Positions 10,979 to 20,739 of a stretch of DNA of 32,494 nucleotides are shown here, one piece after another. The stretch spans positions 1-32,494 of the forward strand of contig JADNRX010000568.1 in the NCBI GenBank assembly GCA_015501595.1, read 5' to 3'. The first letter of the stretch is position 1; every line of letters starts with the position of its first letter. Position numbers and translations under genes: made by a program. The DNA is from Hymenopellis radicata. Lineage: Eukaryota; Basidiomycota; Agaricomycetes; Agaricales; Physalacriaceae. Below the pieces are notes generated by a model that did no database searches, was not told the origin of the DNA, and saw nothing but the letters and a program-made list of their open reading frames with translations.

Positions 10979-13900
10979 CTACAGCTCTACTTTGATACGA
11001 TGATGCCACTCTGCGTTCTTCCTCATCTCCTCGAGCGTGGGCTTCTGCAGCTTCCCGTCCGCGTCAAATGTTTCCACGAAAGAGTAATCGAACGGCAGCG
11101 GCGGCGCAGGAATACAGGTAAAGTCCTGCTTTACGCCGTAGTCGTCGTACGTGAACGGCTGGCTGGGATCTTTTGGGATGTCGAGCACAATCGCGTTGCT
11201 GGACTCCATAGAGACGTCGTAGTCAAAGTAGTTCAGCGGAGTCAGTATAAAGCTAACCAAAGATTAATACTGGATACTCGTGTGCGTATAGAACAACTCA
11301 CCTTGATGTAGCAAGGTTGGTCTTGGTGTTGGGTGAATCCTCTGCTTGGGGCTACAGCAAACGAGTAAGATGCTGCTCGACGCCGTGTGACGACGTACGC
11401 ACCAAATGATGCATCCCCACGTTTATCCAGGCCACCAAGTCTTCCTGGACGAGGCTTTCCCCGTCAAAGAATTTGTGGAAGTCGACCATAGGCTGTCCGG
11501 GAAGGTTCATGTTCCACATACAGCTCGACGTCGGTTCAGTCTCTTTGCGTCTGGACACCGCGAGGTTGTATCGGGCCCAGTTGGCGTTATTGAGAAGACG
11601 CTTCGAACCAACGACAGTCTACGAATAATGTCAGCCTCCATTGCGACGCGTATGGTCAGCTAACGTACGTTGTGAATGGGAGAGAAACCAGGATGGATAG
11701 CGTAACCACGCGGGTAGCCCCAAGCGTTCTTGCTCTCAGAATTGACGATGGAATAGCCCCCTTGGAAGTTGGCGGGATATTTGAGCAGCGCGTCATCCTC
11801 GTTCTCGATGTACTTCTTCGTGATCTTCTGCTGAAGGACAGTCTTGCCCCAATCGTCGTCGAACCAAGGTTGCTCGACTTGCTCCTGTGCCGTGGTCGTC
11901 TGGAGGAGCGAGTTCTCCAGTCCGTCAATGTCAAAGTCGACCCTTGTAGAACAGTATGAGTTTTACAGCAAAATCGGGAGAAAGGTCGAGTCGCACTTGA
12001 AATTGATGACGTGGTCGTGGAGGTTACCCACTTGAAGAACGAGTTAGATGTTGTGCATTCGAAGCGCGCCACACTTACTGGTTGTATCACGGATTCGACC
12101 ACCATACCCTTCTTGTCGGGGCTCCCAGTAGCCACCTTGGAGGTATCCAGATGCTGAAATGCGGACCTCTATGGTCCCATCTAGCTGGAACGTGTAGTCG
12201 AACTAATAGCAAGTCGTCAAGACACGGAGACATGTCGCTTGACATCAACATACCACTGTAAGATGTCGTCAGTCACGGCGAAGCTTAACGAGAATTGATC
12301 ACTCACAATAGTCATAACTACGACCCCACAAAAGATCAGCAACTCCTCTCAGTACCTCTTACGAGAAAACACTCACTTTCCAACAGTGCTGATGCTCCGC
12401 ACAGTAAGGACGTATCCCTTCACAGCACCAAACTCGCCCTCCATATAACCAGTGTGTCGAGTGATCGGCTTGCCCGTGTCCTGCTCAAATATACAGATCG
12501 CCCTCTTCCTTGTGACGCTCCCGTGCTGGAGAAGGTCGTCGCGGGCAAGTATACAGCTTCGTGCGGACAGTCATAGCCCGGAAGCATGTCCCTCACCGAG
12601 CCACCCATGCCGAAGAAGCGATCGAGCCATGCAGTGGTTGTTTGCATAGGATCGTTACCACCTTCAAACAATTGAATTCGACTTGGCAAAACATTTTCAA
12701 AGGCAAAACTACGGACCGTATTGAGCAATCGCCTCCTGGGGAGCAAGCTATCATCATTTTGTCAATAAGCCTGAAGCGCTTGACCGGGTGGAAGATTGAG
12801 AATTACCTGGTAAATGATACGCGAGCCCTTGAAAGCGATGTTCCAAAGACTCATGCCCATATCTCTGTCAAAGCCGAGATACATGCTCCATCCCATCCAA
12901 CTGATGTACTGACGCGCTCTGTCAACGCGGAAGCGAAGACCAGCGAAGGAGACCGAGCGCGGGCCAGGAAGATGATCGAGGTCGCGTTGGGCGCCGACAC
13001 GCTTTCTCGTCGTCCAAGAATAATCGGCCTTGTCATCTGGCCTATCAGGAATGCGAACCAGAGTGCCGTTTTTGAATGCGGACAAGAAGTCTTCGGTGGA
13101 GTTGAAGACTTGGTGATTGTAGACGACCTTTTAGGGAGTACGTAAGTATCATCAGGAGGACGGAGTGGTTGGATCAGTTTACCTTCAAGATCTTCCACAA
13201 TGAAGGATCTGTACCGCTCATGTCGACATACTGGAAAAAGTCTACCGGATGCAGCCATGGACCGGCGACGTTGCGCTTCCAGTTGAGCCACATACGGCGG
13301 AAGCTGCCGTCGAAGCTGAAGGGAGCTGACGCCCCGGTGTTAAGAGTATCGTTGTGCAAGCCTTTGGCGACGCCACCAAAGAGCTCCTAAGGATTCTTCA
13401 GCAAAAATCTAGATTTCATAGTAGAATCAACACGAACCCAGAACGCCTCTTCATACAGCGGTGCAAATGACGATATCATAGTAGAGAGTTCCGAGCCCGT
13501 GGCGTATCCAGCCGCGTGGAAAGGAATATCGTCTCGGTGGTAAATCTCCGTCAACGGCTCCATGGTCGTCTTGGAGCTGATAGGAAGCGGTCCGACCAAG
13601 TAGTCCTTGATAACCGGCACCGATCCATGATGAATAGTCACCCTTGCATACTTCTCCGGCGGCGAGACGGTTTTGGGGGACTCCAGGTAGGCAAGCGCGT
13701 CGGCTTTCGGGGATAGTACAGTTCGATCATGAAGATCACGTTGTCCGATAGTCTTGAGACAGATGTGCGGGTGAGGTTGAGCTCCCGCTCTGGTGCCTCG
13801 AGCCAGGCTTGGACCGATGTAGTTTCATGAACGGTCAGTGAAGACCAGATGTTGATGGGTGCAGGAGGGTCGGCCGGAGGCGGTTGGATAGCAGCGCATT

Positions 13901-14126
13901 GCTTTAGACCTTCGCCAGAGAGATCTGTATAGATCGACGCGGCATCGTCTTCGTTTGAGAAGAGGAATGCTGGATGCACAGAGATAACGACAGATGTGGC
14001 GATGAGGGTCACGAGACAAGTCGTGAGGCTCCAGCTCCTAAAACTGCGCCTAGTTGACGGTGGAGAAACATTGATGTCCTCGTCATGCACTGGCAGAGGT
14101 TCGTACTTTTGGTTAGTATCGAACAT
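10979..14126 (-). CDS. Copper-containing primary amine oxidase
   Basis: It oxidises primary amines to aldehydes, releasing ammonia and hydrogen peroxide, with copper and topaquinone made from its own tyrosine. The topaquinone motif 'VGNYDY' is built across small exons at 12377 and 12307-12317. The Cu ligands appear as HxH in 'NLHDHVINFKVD' and a later His in 'VGMHHL'. 'GRSVSFAGLRFRVDR'-like and 'GMGGSVRDMLPGYDCPHEAVY' blocks are present. Thirteen exons: 14126-13438, 13386-13183, 13127-12807, 12747-12717, 12661-12377, 12317-12307, 12255-12254, 12202-12079, 12030-11997, 11942-11669, 11618-11403, 11351-11302, 11252-10979. One base is missing in G4 at 13709-13712 and one in C3 at 12520-12522; with both added back the gene gives 838 aa. 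The N-terminus has one hydrophobic segment (SLTTCLVTLIATSVVISV) after a charged leader, suggesting a membrane anchor. Confidence 0.95.
12254..12255 (-). other. Two-nucleotide microexon (TG) of the amine oxidase gene
   Basis: The 11-nt exon 12317-12307 ends 'TAT T'. The next family-matching exon begins TTC GAC at 12202. Joining them directly breaks the frame. A 'TG' framed by '...TTACAG' and 'GTATGT...' at 12255-12254 supplies the two missing bases, giving NYDY-L-FDY as in the enzyme family. The two flanking introns (12256-12306 and 12203-12253) are 51 nt each and have consensus ends. This follows from reading frame and splice consensus; transcripts have not been seen. Confidence 0.75.
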
Positions 14127-14382
14127 GGCGGTCGCGTTGAAGCGTGCGATTGATTACTCACCATCTATATATCATCATGATAAGCCACACGTACCGTTAT
14201 CTTTCTTGCCAGGCAAGTCGTAGTTATCAAAGAGTGAAGACGAATGCATGGCATTTTAAGCTGCCGATAAGCGCATTAATTGTCTTGGGAGATATCAGAA
14301 AGGCCAGACTCGGGGGTCAGTAGAGATAAGTAATCGACATACAAGAAGTACAAGCAAGCAAAGGTGTGCAGTATGAGGAGCA
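14127..14382. other. Spacer between SAP18 and amine oxidase genes
   Basis: Both neighbours are on the minus strand, so this holds the SAP18 3' end and the amine oxidase promoter. No gene or repeat is recognised. Confidence 0.4.
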
Positions 14383-15398
14383 TCAATCGTATCTTGAATT
14401 CTTTCGCGGAGGAGGAGGCGAACGAGACCGCGAGCGAGATCTGGAACGTGAGTGACCACGGTCGCCACCTCGCCCACGACCGCCGCCGCGCGCACCACGT
14501 CGACCCCAACCGCCAGAACCACGCGCTGGCGGCGAGTAACCACGTTCTCCACGACGAGGAGGCGGTATGCGACTATCCTGGTCCATGTCTCTATCTCTAT
14601 CTCTGTCCCTGTCACTGAAGCTCCCTCTGCGTGCTCCGCGGCCACGAGAACCCGGTCCGTTTGAGTCTCCCCGCCAATGACCACCACCGCCACGTCCAGC
14701 GGGACCGGTGGCGCCGAGATTACCAGCCCATCCACCGTCACCTCCTCGTGTAGGCCCGGATTTCCATCCGTTATTCGCAGGTGCGCGAGGCACCTCACTC
14801 GGTGCCGTCACATTTTTCGGTAGGAACACAGCGACAAGAAGATAGTCGCCGGGGACCAGCCGTAGATCATCGAGCGTTCGCTCCTCCCGCTCTTTCTCCG
14901 ACGATTCACGGGTTACTGGTTCGTCGTCCTCAAGCAAGCGGGGCGCGATGCTCGTCAATGTACCCGGCTCGCCCAATATATCCCGCGAGTAGACTTGGCC
15001 CAGGTCCTTTTGTGCGTAGCGTCCCTTATTCGTCGCGTCGGCGTAGACGGTACGGAATGAAAACCGAGCAAGTGGGTGTCGGTATTCAGCTATATGCGGC
15101 GCTGTGTCTCGAAGTGTTGTTAGAACCTCTCGCAGCGTAGCGTCCTTCCTGTTTATATGAGTTCAAGGCAGCCATGCTACAACACTCTGCTCACCAAGTA
15201 AAGATCTGTTGTTCATCTGTTGTTGGCAATGGTCCGTCTTCAAACTGTCCTAACCGATGGAAACCGCCAACTTTTACGAATGTCCGAATTAAAAAGGGAG
15301 ACTTCTGTTACAAAGTCAGCACAGTTCCGTTCCGAACGCGTTAAACTGACCTGTTCCCGAGATGAAGCGGATTGCTCTGCAGGTATCGTGTCGTCCAT
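14383..15398 (-). CDS. SAP18-like histone deacetylase / splicing-complex subunit with RGG-RS tail
   Basis: SAP18 is an adaptor in the Sin3-HDAC co-repressor and in the ASAP/PSAP complexes on spliced mRNA; it has a ubiquitin-like fold. Three exons (15398-15351, 15304-15195, 15148-14383) join in frame to 307 aa. The core reads 'SPFLIRTFVKVGGFHRLGQF', 'DGPLPTTDEQQIFTWKDATLREVL', 'FSFRTVYADATNKGRYAQKDLG' and 'LRLVPGDYLLVAVFLPKNV', which matches SAP18 throughout. The core ends near residue 190. A low-complexity tail of about 115 residues follows, with RGG/GR-rich stretches, a DR-dipeptide run and an RS run (HSRSRSRSRSRSPPPP). Such tails bind RNA or are phosphorylated by SR kinases; animal SAP18 lacks one. 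The gene is divergent from F-box copy 3 with 278 bp between starts. Confidence 0.93.
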
Positions 15399-15490
15399 GG
15401 CCGAAGGAAGTGAACCAAAGGCGCGCGGAGTTTAAAATGCGTCCCGATCCGGACTGGAGGGGTTAGGGTTTCAACTTGACCTACAATCCC

Positions 15491-15676
15491 CAAAGGTTTC
15501 TTCCGAACCACCATCCTCGGCCGCGTCATTGGGGCCTCCGACGCGCCCACCAGTGCGAGAGTTTTTGACATCTCATCTAGGTGCGTATTTACGCCTTCGC
15601 AAACGCGTCCTTACCTAACCTTTTCTTCTAGTGGACACTTCAAATTTCCTGCTGTTCGAGTCGGCCTGCGTCAGCG
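15491..15676 (+). promoter_or_regulatory. Repeated 5' leader of F-box copy 3, with leader intron
   Basis: First of four related upstream segments. All share a block beginning TTTCTTCCGAACCACCATC, then 'CTCCGACGCGCC', then a likely leader intron starting GTGCGTAT. Here the intron is 15581-15631 (51 nt, ends TTCTAG). After it comes 'TTCCTGCTGTTCGAGTCGG' and then the ATG. This copy is closest to the leader of copy 5 (shared 'GTGCGAGAGTTTTTGACATC'). Confidence 0.7.
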
Positions 15677-17443
15677 ATGCAGCACATTGCGTCCCAATGC
15701 ACCAATTGTGGCGCTTTCGCCCGACGGAGTCTCCATCACGAAGAAGAATACCAGAGCTCTGTGTTTCTTGAGCGACTCCGTACCTCCAATTTCCCAGCGA
15801 CGGACGAGGAGATCTCACACATCCGAGACACCATCTTACCCACCGTCTCCGACGACATTTCATCCATTGATTCCAGAGTCGCATCCCTTCATCAAGTCAT
15901 CAGGTCGATGGAGGAAGAGCGAGAGAGGTTGATAAACGTCCAGACGAAGTACAACAACCTCGTTTCCTTGCATCGCACTCTCCCCTTGGAAATCTGGTCG
16001 GAAATATTCCTGTACACGCTTTCTAGCGCCTCCGATTCAAACGCGTTCGACGCGTCTGGGTCCATATGGAAGGTCAGCCACGTCTGCCAGAGATGGCGAA
16101 ACATCGCTTTGTCCCTTGGTTCGTTTTGGTCAACTATGATTATTCAGTTGCCGAAAGCGGCACAGCATGAAGCAGACGTGCAGCGCTTGGAGACAGTTAT
16201 TCAGCGTTCCCGCGAACGATTATTGGACGTATCTCTAAGGGACGACATACCAGGTATACGGAGGCCCGACTCTAATCTATCTATCCTAAAACCCATGCTC
16301 GACATCGTCCTGGCGGAATCGTACCGGTGGCAGAAGTTAGATCTATCAGATTACCGAGGGAGTTTAAATATGCTCTACGCCCCGCTTCATAATCGGCTTC
16401 CTCGCCTTGAGTCGGTGGGCCTTCAGTGCGCTCAGCTAGAGCCGAGGGAACACTCAGTGGCGTCTGTCTTCAAAGACTGTCCTCGTCTTACGAAAGTGTC
16501 TCTTGGTGCAGGCAGTATGCTGTCCGTTGAATTTCCGTGGGATCGAATCAAGGAGCTAGACCTTGCTGGTCTGGAATTCGATGGTGACGAGGATGATCGC
16601 AAAACCATGCGTTTAATTGCACGGTGTCCATCGCTTGAGACCCTCACTCTACCTTACTGGTATCCGGGAGACGATGAGGACTCATCACCGTACACGCCGA
16701 TCACCTGCCCGAACATACGCAAGCTTGATGTCACGTCGGTGTCCGTCATCAATGCTCTCACGCTTCCTCGTCTACGGGAGGGTTTGCTTAATCCTGACCC
16801 TACCAACACTCACTACAACTTCCTGCATTCATTTAAAGAGTTACTCATTCGTTCCAGTCGTTTGAGCGCCCTCACAAGACTTTCGCTTGTCAGGGTGCCA
16901 CTTGCTCCCTCACCCGATGATAACCTCCTCTCTATCCTTTCCCAGACACATAGTCTCACCTTCCTCGACCTGGCTGTATCCATGCCGCAATTCGACGATG
17001 CTACAGCTGTCGACGACCAGGATCAAATAGTGGCGCTTGTGAACTCTTTGAAGGTCGCTGTTTCGACCGAAACTGTCACATTCCTCCCCCTCCTTTCGTC
17101 TCTCTTCATTCAGATACATAATCACAATGACTCATCGAAGCTACTGTATTTTGGGCCTGTTGGCAGTTTTGCTTCTACGCTCAAGTCCCGTTGGGAAGGT
17201 GATGATATGGTCGGACTGGCAAGGCTTAGGACATGCCACTTTGCTGTGCAGGCAAAGCGTCTGAATCACGACTACATATATCGGGGTGATTGGAGGCCCG
17301 TCGCGCATGTATTCAACGAGGCGGAAAGGCTTATCTTTAATGGACTGATTGACAATGGGATGGACCTCGCTATACGGGTCACGTCGGTCTTGCCTACTGA
17401 AAATGTTGGAGGCGATAATGTGCTTTTCGCCGTTCCCAGTTAA
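15677..17443 (+). CDS. F-box-like/LRR protein, copy 3 (intact, 588 aa)
   Basis: The only intact copy and the reference for the family. Order: CxxC near the N-terminus (QCTNCGAF, residues 7-14); a predicted coiled coil at about 44-95 (heptad-like, 'EEISHIRDTILPTVSDDISSI', 'EEERERL'); an F-box-like segment at about 98-150 (LHRTLPLEIWSEIFLYTLS ... SHVCQRWRNIALSL); then irregular leucine-rich repeats to the end, with 'FKDCPRLTKVSLG', 'ALTLPRLREGLL', 'LSILSQTHSLTFLDL' and 'DNGMDLAIRVTS'. The expected role is substrate choice in an SCF ubiquitin ligase; the substrate is unknown. The coding region has no intron, while a leader intron (15581-15631) and a trailer intron (17463-17520) are likely. The ATG at 15677 is chosen because all four array copies align from it. 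Confidence 0.9.
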   Translation: MQHIASQCTNCGAFARRSLHHEEEYQSSVFLERLRTSNFPATDEEISHIRDTILPTVSDDISSIDSRVASLHQVIRSMEEERERLINVQTKYNNLVSLHRTLPLEIWSEIFLYTLSSASDSNAFDASGSIWKVSHVCQRWRNIALSLGSFWSTMIIQLPKAAQHEADVQRLETVIQRSRERLLDVSLRDDIPGIRRPDSNLSILKPMLDIVLAESYRWQKLDLSDYRGSLNMLYAPLHNRLPRLESVGLQCAQLEPREHSVASVFKDCPRLTKVSLGAGSMLSVEFPWDRIKELDLAGLEFDGDEDDRKTMRLIARCPSLETLTLPYWYPGDDEDSSPYTPITCPNIRKLDVTSVSVINALTLPRLREGLLNPDPTNTHYNFLHSFKELLIRSSRLSALTRLSLVRVPLAPSPDDNLLSILSQTHSLTFLDLAVSMPQFDDATAVDDQDQIVALVNSLKVAVSTETVTFLPLLSSLFIQIHNHNDSSKLLYFGPVGSFASTLKSRWEGDDMVGLARLRTCHFAVQAKRLNHDYIYRGDWRPVAHVFNEAERLIFNGLIDNGMDLAIRVTSVLPTENVGGDNVLFAVPS

Positions 17444-18051
17444 CTATGTACTCTGTTCAGTGGTATGTAGAGATTTCTTCATGTGCGGAATTATCTTTCT
17501 CAACCCGCCGTGAATGACAGCAGTTACGGTGTCTTTCTTTATCTCGGCTCTCAAAGTCCTGCAACTTAGATCGGGACAACAGTGTAGATATTTTCCTTTT
17601 CTATCAGTGGTAGCTCGTTCGTTTCATACATTGTCGACATCGCCTTCAGCTTTATTCTGCTAGTAATTCATTGTTCTACAATCCAACATCATGAATGTCC
17701 TTCAGTCGCTGCTGTGCGTTATGGACAATCATGCAACACTGCTCGCAACGTACAGGCAACTAGCATAAGAATGTATGTCAAGCCCAGTGCAGTAAGTCCT
17801 TGACCGGTTGAGGGACCCAGGGGCAGACACGTGCTTCTGTCAGGCTTCTGTGGAAAGTGTTTCTTCCGAACCACCATCTTCAGCCGCGTCAGTGGGCCCT
17901 CCGACGCGCCCACTCAATTCATCTATCAGTGCGAGGAATCTGCCTCTCATAGGGAATCTAGGTGCGTATTTTCGCCTTCGAAAACACGTCCTTACCATTT
18001 CTTTAGTGGGCACTTGAAATTTCCTGCTGTTCGAGTCGGTCTGCGTCCGGG
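17444..18051 (+). promoter_or_regulatory. 3' trailer of copy 3 and 5' leader of copy 4
   Basis: A likely 3'-UTR intron lies at 17463-17520 (GTATGT...GACAG). The rest of the trailer is alignable with that after copy 5 (for example AGTCCTGCAACTT and GGGACAACAG). The segment 17740-17850 resembles 24041-24140 upstream of copy 6. The shared leader block starts at about 17858, and the leader intron is 17962-18006 (45 nt). No separate gene is seen. Confidence 0.6.
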
Positions 18052-19835
18052 ATGCAGCAGATTGCGTCCCAATGCACCAATTGTGGCGCTTTCACCCGAC
18101 GGAGTCTCCATCACGAAGAGGAATTCCAGAGCTCTGTGTTTCTTGAGCGACTCCGTACCTCGAATTTCCCAGCGACGGACGAGGAGATCTCGCACATCCG
18201 AGACACCATCTTACCCACTGTCTCCGACGACATATCATCCATCGAATCCAACGTCGCGTCCCTTCATCAAGTCATCAGGTCGATGGGCGAAGAGCGAGAG
18301 AGGTTGATAAACGTCCAGAAGAGGTACCACAACCTCGTTTCTTTGCATCGCACTCTCCCCTCGGAAATCTGGTCGGAAGTCTTTCTATACACGCTTTCTA
18401 GCTACTCCGAATCGAACGCCTTTAACGCCTCTGGGTCCATATGGCAGCTGAGCCACGTCTGCCAGAGATGGCGAAACGTCGCTTTGTCCCTTCATTCGTG
18501 TTGGTCGACTATGGATATCCGTTTTCCGAAAGCGGCGCAGCATGAAGCAGATGTGCAGCGCTTGGAGACAGTTCTTCAGCGTTCCCGTCAGGGCCCACTG
18601 GACATATATCTCAGCCAAGATATTTCAGATATACGGAAATCCACTGGCAGTTATAATCACTTGATCCTAAAGCGCATGCTCGACGTTATCTTCGCCGAAT
18701 CATATCGGTGGCGGACGGCACGTTTATTATTTGCGCGGGGGGTTGGAATACACTTTATGCGCCACTTCATAATCAACTGCCCCGCCTCGAGTCCTTAGCG
18801 CTTTATAACGTTCGGCGCGAGTTCGAGGAACAATCAGTGGTATCTATCTTCGAACATTGTCCTCGTCTTACGAAATTGGCACTTGGTGGAGAAAGTCCAC
18901 TCTCTGTCAACCTTCCCTGGGACCAAATCACGGAGCTAGACCTTTCTATGGAACTCATTGATGATGAGGACTGCAGAACGTGTATGTGTTTGATTGGACA
19001 GTGTCCATCGCTCGAGATCCTCTCTACACATTCCTGGCATTCGGAAGATGACGAGGACGAATCGGCATACACCCCGATCACCTGCTCGAATATGCGTAAG
19101 CTCTCGGTCACGTCGGCACCTGTCATCGACGCTCTCACACTCCCTCATCTACGAGAGGCTTCACTTAATCCTAACCGTTCAACAACTCGCTATGGTATCC
19201 TGAGTTCATTCAAACAACTACTCATTCGGTCCAATTGTTTGAGTGCTCTCACCAGCCTCTCGCTTTCTAGTGTGCCACTTGCTGCCTCACCTGAACATAG
19301 CCTCCTCTCTATCCTTTCACAGACACATAGTCTCACCTGCCTCGAGCTGGTGCATGCTGCATGCATGGAAGAATACGATGAAGAAACGGATCGGAGCAAC
19401 CAGAGACAAATAGTGGCGATCGTGAAATCCCTCGAGGTCGTGCCTACCGAACCTGTCACTTTCCTCCCCCTCCTTTTGTCTCTCGACCTTCAGGTGTTTG
19501 ACCACCTCGGCCCGCAGAGTCTACTGTATTTTGGGCCGGTTGGTAGTTTTGCTTCGACGGTCAAGACGCGGTGGAAAGGGGACAATACTCTCGGCCTAGC
19601 CAGGCTTACAAGATGACGCTTTGCTGTACATGCAGAGTATATGAAGACGGACATGGGCATATTCCGCAGTTCTGGGGCGTCAGTCGTGAATGCGTTCAAT
19701 GAAGAGGAAAGGCACATCTTCGATACGCTGATTGACGAGGGGATGGACCTCTCGATAAGGGTGATGTCGGATTTGATCAGACACGCTGGCGGAGAGCGTT
19801 ATCCGGTTTTCGCAGTCCCCCCCTTGCTGACTTGA
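18052..19835 (+). pseudogene. F-box-like/LRR protein, copy 4 (frameshift and stop)
   Basis: It aligns with copy 3 over its whole length and most closely with copy 6. The N-terminal 85 residues (CxxC plus coiled coil) are nearly identical to copy 3, and the F-box-like segment reads 'LHRTLPSEIWSEVFLYTLS'. The frame slips in a G6 run at 18737-18742; with a seventh G the text continues 'GGWNTLYAPLHNQLPRLESL'. A TGA at 19614-19616 then interrupts the frame where copies 3, 5 and 6 have Cys or a similar codon before 'HF/RFAV'. The frame stays open past it to 19835 ('EGMDLSIRVMSD'). The first lesion is likely a base-call error; the TGA is a substitution and more likely real, in which case about 70 residues are lost. 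Confidence 0.82.
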
Positions 19836-20039
19836 ATTTATGCCAAGTAAGCGACATTTTTATGTCCGGAAGCATGTTTCTGACTTTGTGAATGACGGCA
19901 GGATTTCTATGTCTTTGATTGGGCTCTTGCCTGCAGCCTCGACACGGACAGCACCGTGGGCCGCTCCTTCAAAATGCTTCTCTCTCTGTAAACTTGACTC
20001 CTTTGGTGTGCTGTACTTTGATGCTGCTTTTTATTACTA
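19836..20039 (+). other. 3' trailer of copy 4 up to the inserted element
   Basis: It contains a likely 3'-UTR intron at 19847-19901 (GTAAGC...GGCAG), matching the trailer introns of copies 3, 5 and 6. It ends in a TA at 20038-20039 that also follows the inserted element. Confidence 0.6.
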
Positions 20040-20739
20040 CAATCAAGGACCGGCCAACGTGGTGCCAATTTTTATTTTACAAGTACTTCTACAGTGTCTT
20101 CGCTGGGGCATACCGGAGCTGTCACAAAAATTTTAATTGCACCCTCGGTACATTTTCTATCTACTACTTGAGTCACATAATCTTTCCAATGATGTGCCAG
20201 GCGCGATTTACTGCACCATGTTGGCTGGTGAGTGATCGACGACAGCCCCGGTCCGCCTAGAATGATCACGCTTGCATCACAAATGGCGGGATTGTCACGG
20301 AATGTCACGCCCCACGTTGGCCGGTGGGAGGACCCGTGTTTATCCCCTCAGAGGTCAGATCAAAAATTTCGGGCCTGCGGCCGTTTTGTCGGGACTTTCC
20401 ACTTTGACCATTGTCCACACTTTGTCGGGACTCTGTATCTGACATCGAAATTTTGCCCCGATTGTCGTCCTAATTAGGAAATTTCGGCCCGACTTCTACT
20501 CGGGTCTATCGCGCCGTCCACAATAGGCCCAAAATAGGCCTTGGTCCACAAAAAATTGCCACTATTGATGCCGATGTCGGGACTTTGTATCTGACCTCTG
20601 ACCCTAAAACTGCCTTTTGTCGGGACTCTCGATCTGACCTTTTTGTAAAATTTTGGAAATTTGTCGGGACTTTTGATCTGACATCTTGGGGGATAAACAC
20701 GGGTCCTCCGGTGGGTCCACGTTGGCCGGTCCTTGATTG
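20040..20739. mobile_element. 700-bp TA-flanked inverted-repeat element (MITE-like)
   Basis: The left end begins CAATCAAGGACCGGCCAACG, and the right end is its perfect reverse complement over at least 23 bp. Both ends are flanked by TA (20038-20039 and 20740-20741). Flanking sequence on both sides is present without the element downstream of copy 6 (near 26220-26260), which supports an insertion. It holds no transposase-like frame, so it would move only with help from another element. TA target choice suggests a Tc1/mariner-type helper; this is inference. The interior contains a second inverted pair (20327-20347 with 20689-20709) and repeated short motifs. Confidence 0.8.
20327..20709. repeat. 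Inner inverted-repeat segment with reiterated TGTCGGGACT motif
   Basis: The arms GGAGGACCCGTGTTTATCCC (20327-20346, 21 bp perfect with the reverse complement at 20689-20709) enclose about 340 bp. TGTCGGGACT occurs five times in the same direction, at 20387, 20423, 20575, 20618 and 20662, usually followed within a few bases by a 'TCTGAC' word. CCACGTTGGCCGGT occurs just before the left arm (20312-20325) and again after the right arm (20717-20730). The pattern suggests one element nested in, or fused to, another. Confidence 0.7.

Noticed and set aside
14452..14664. Thr/Arg-rich plus frames over the SAP18 tail
   Set aside because: Opposite-strand shadow of the RGG/RS repeats.
15341..15571. Minus-strand frame starting MSKTLALVGASEAP, repeated at 21669-21878
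   Set aside because: It is the reverse of the conserved F-box leader DNA. Similarity between the two follows from DNA duplication, and the frames end in unrelated text.
17831..18307. 158-codon plus frame over the start of F-box copy 4
   Set aside because: It overlaps the conserved coding start in another frame and crosses the leader intron; the same shadow appears at copies 3, 5 and 6.
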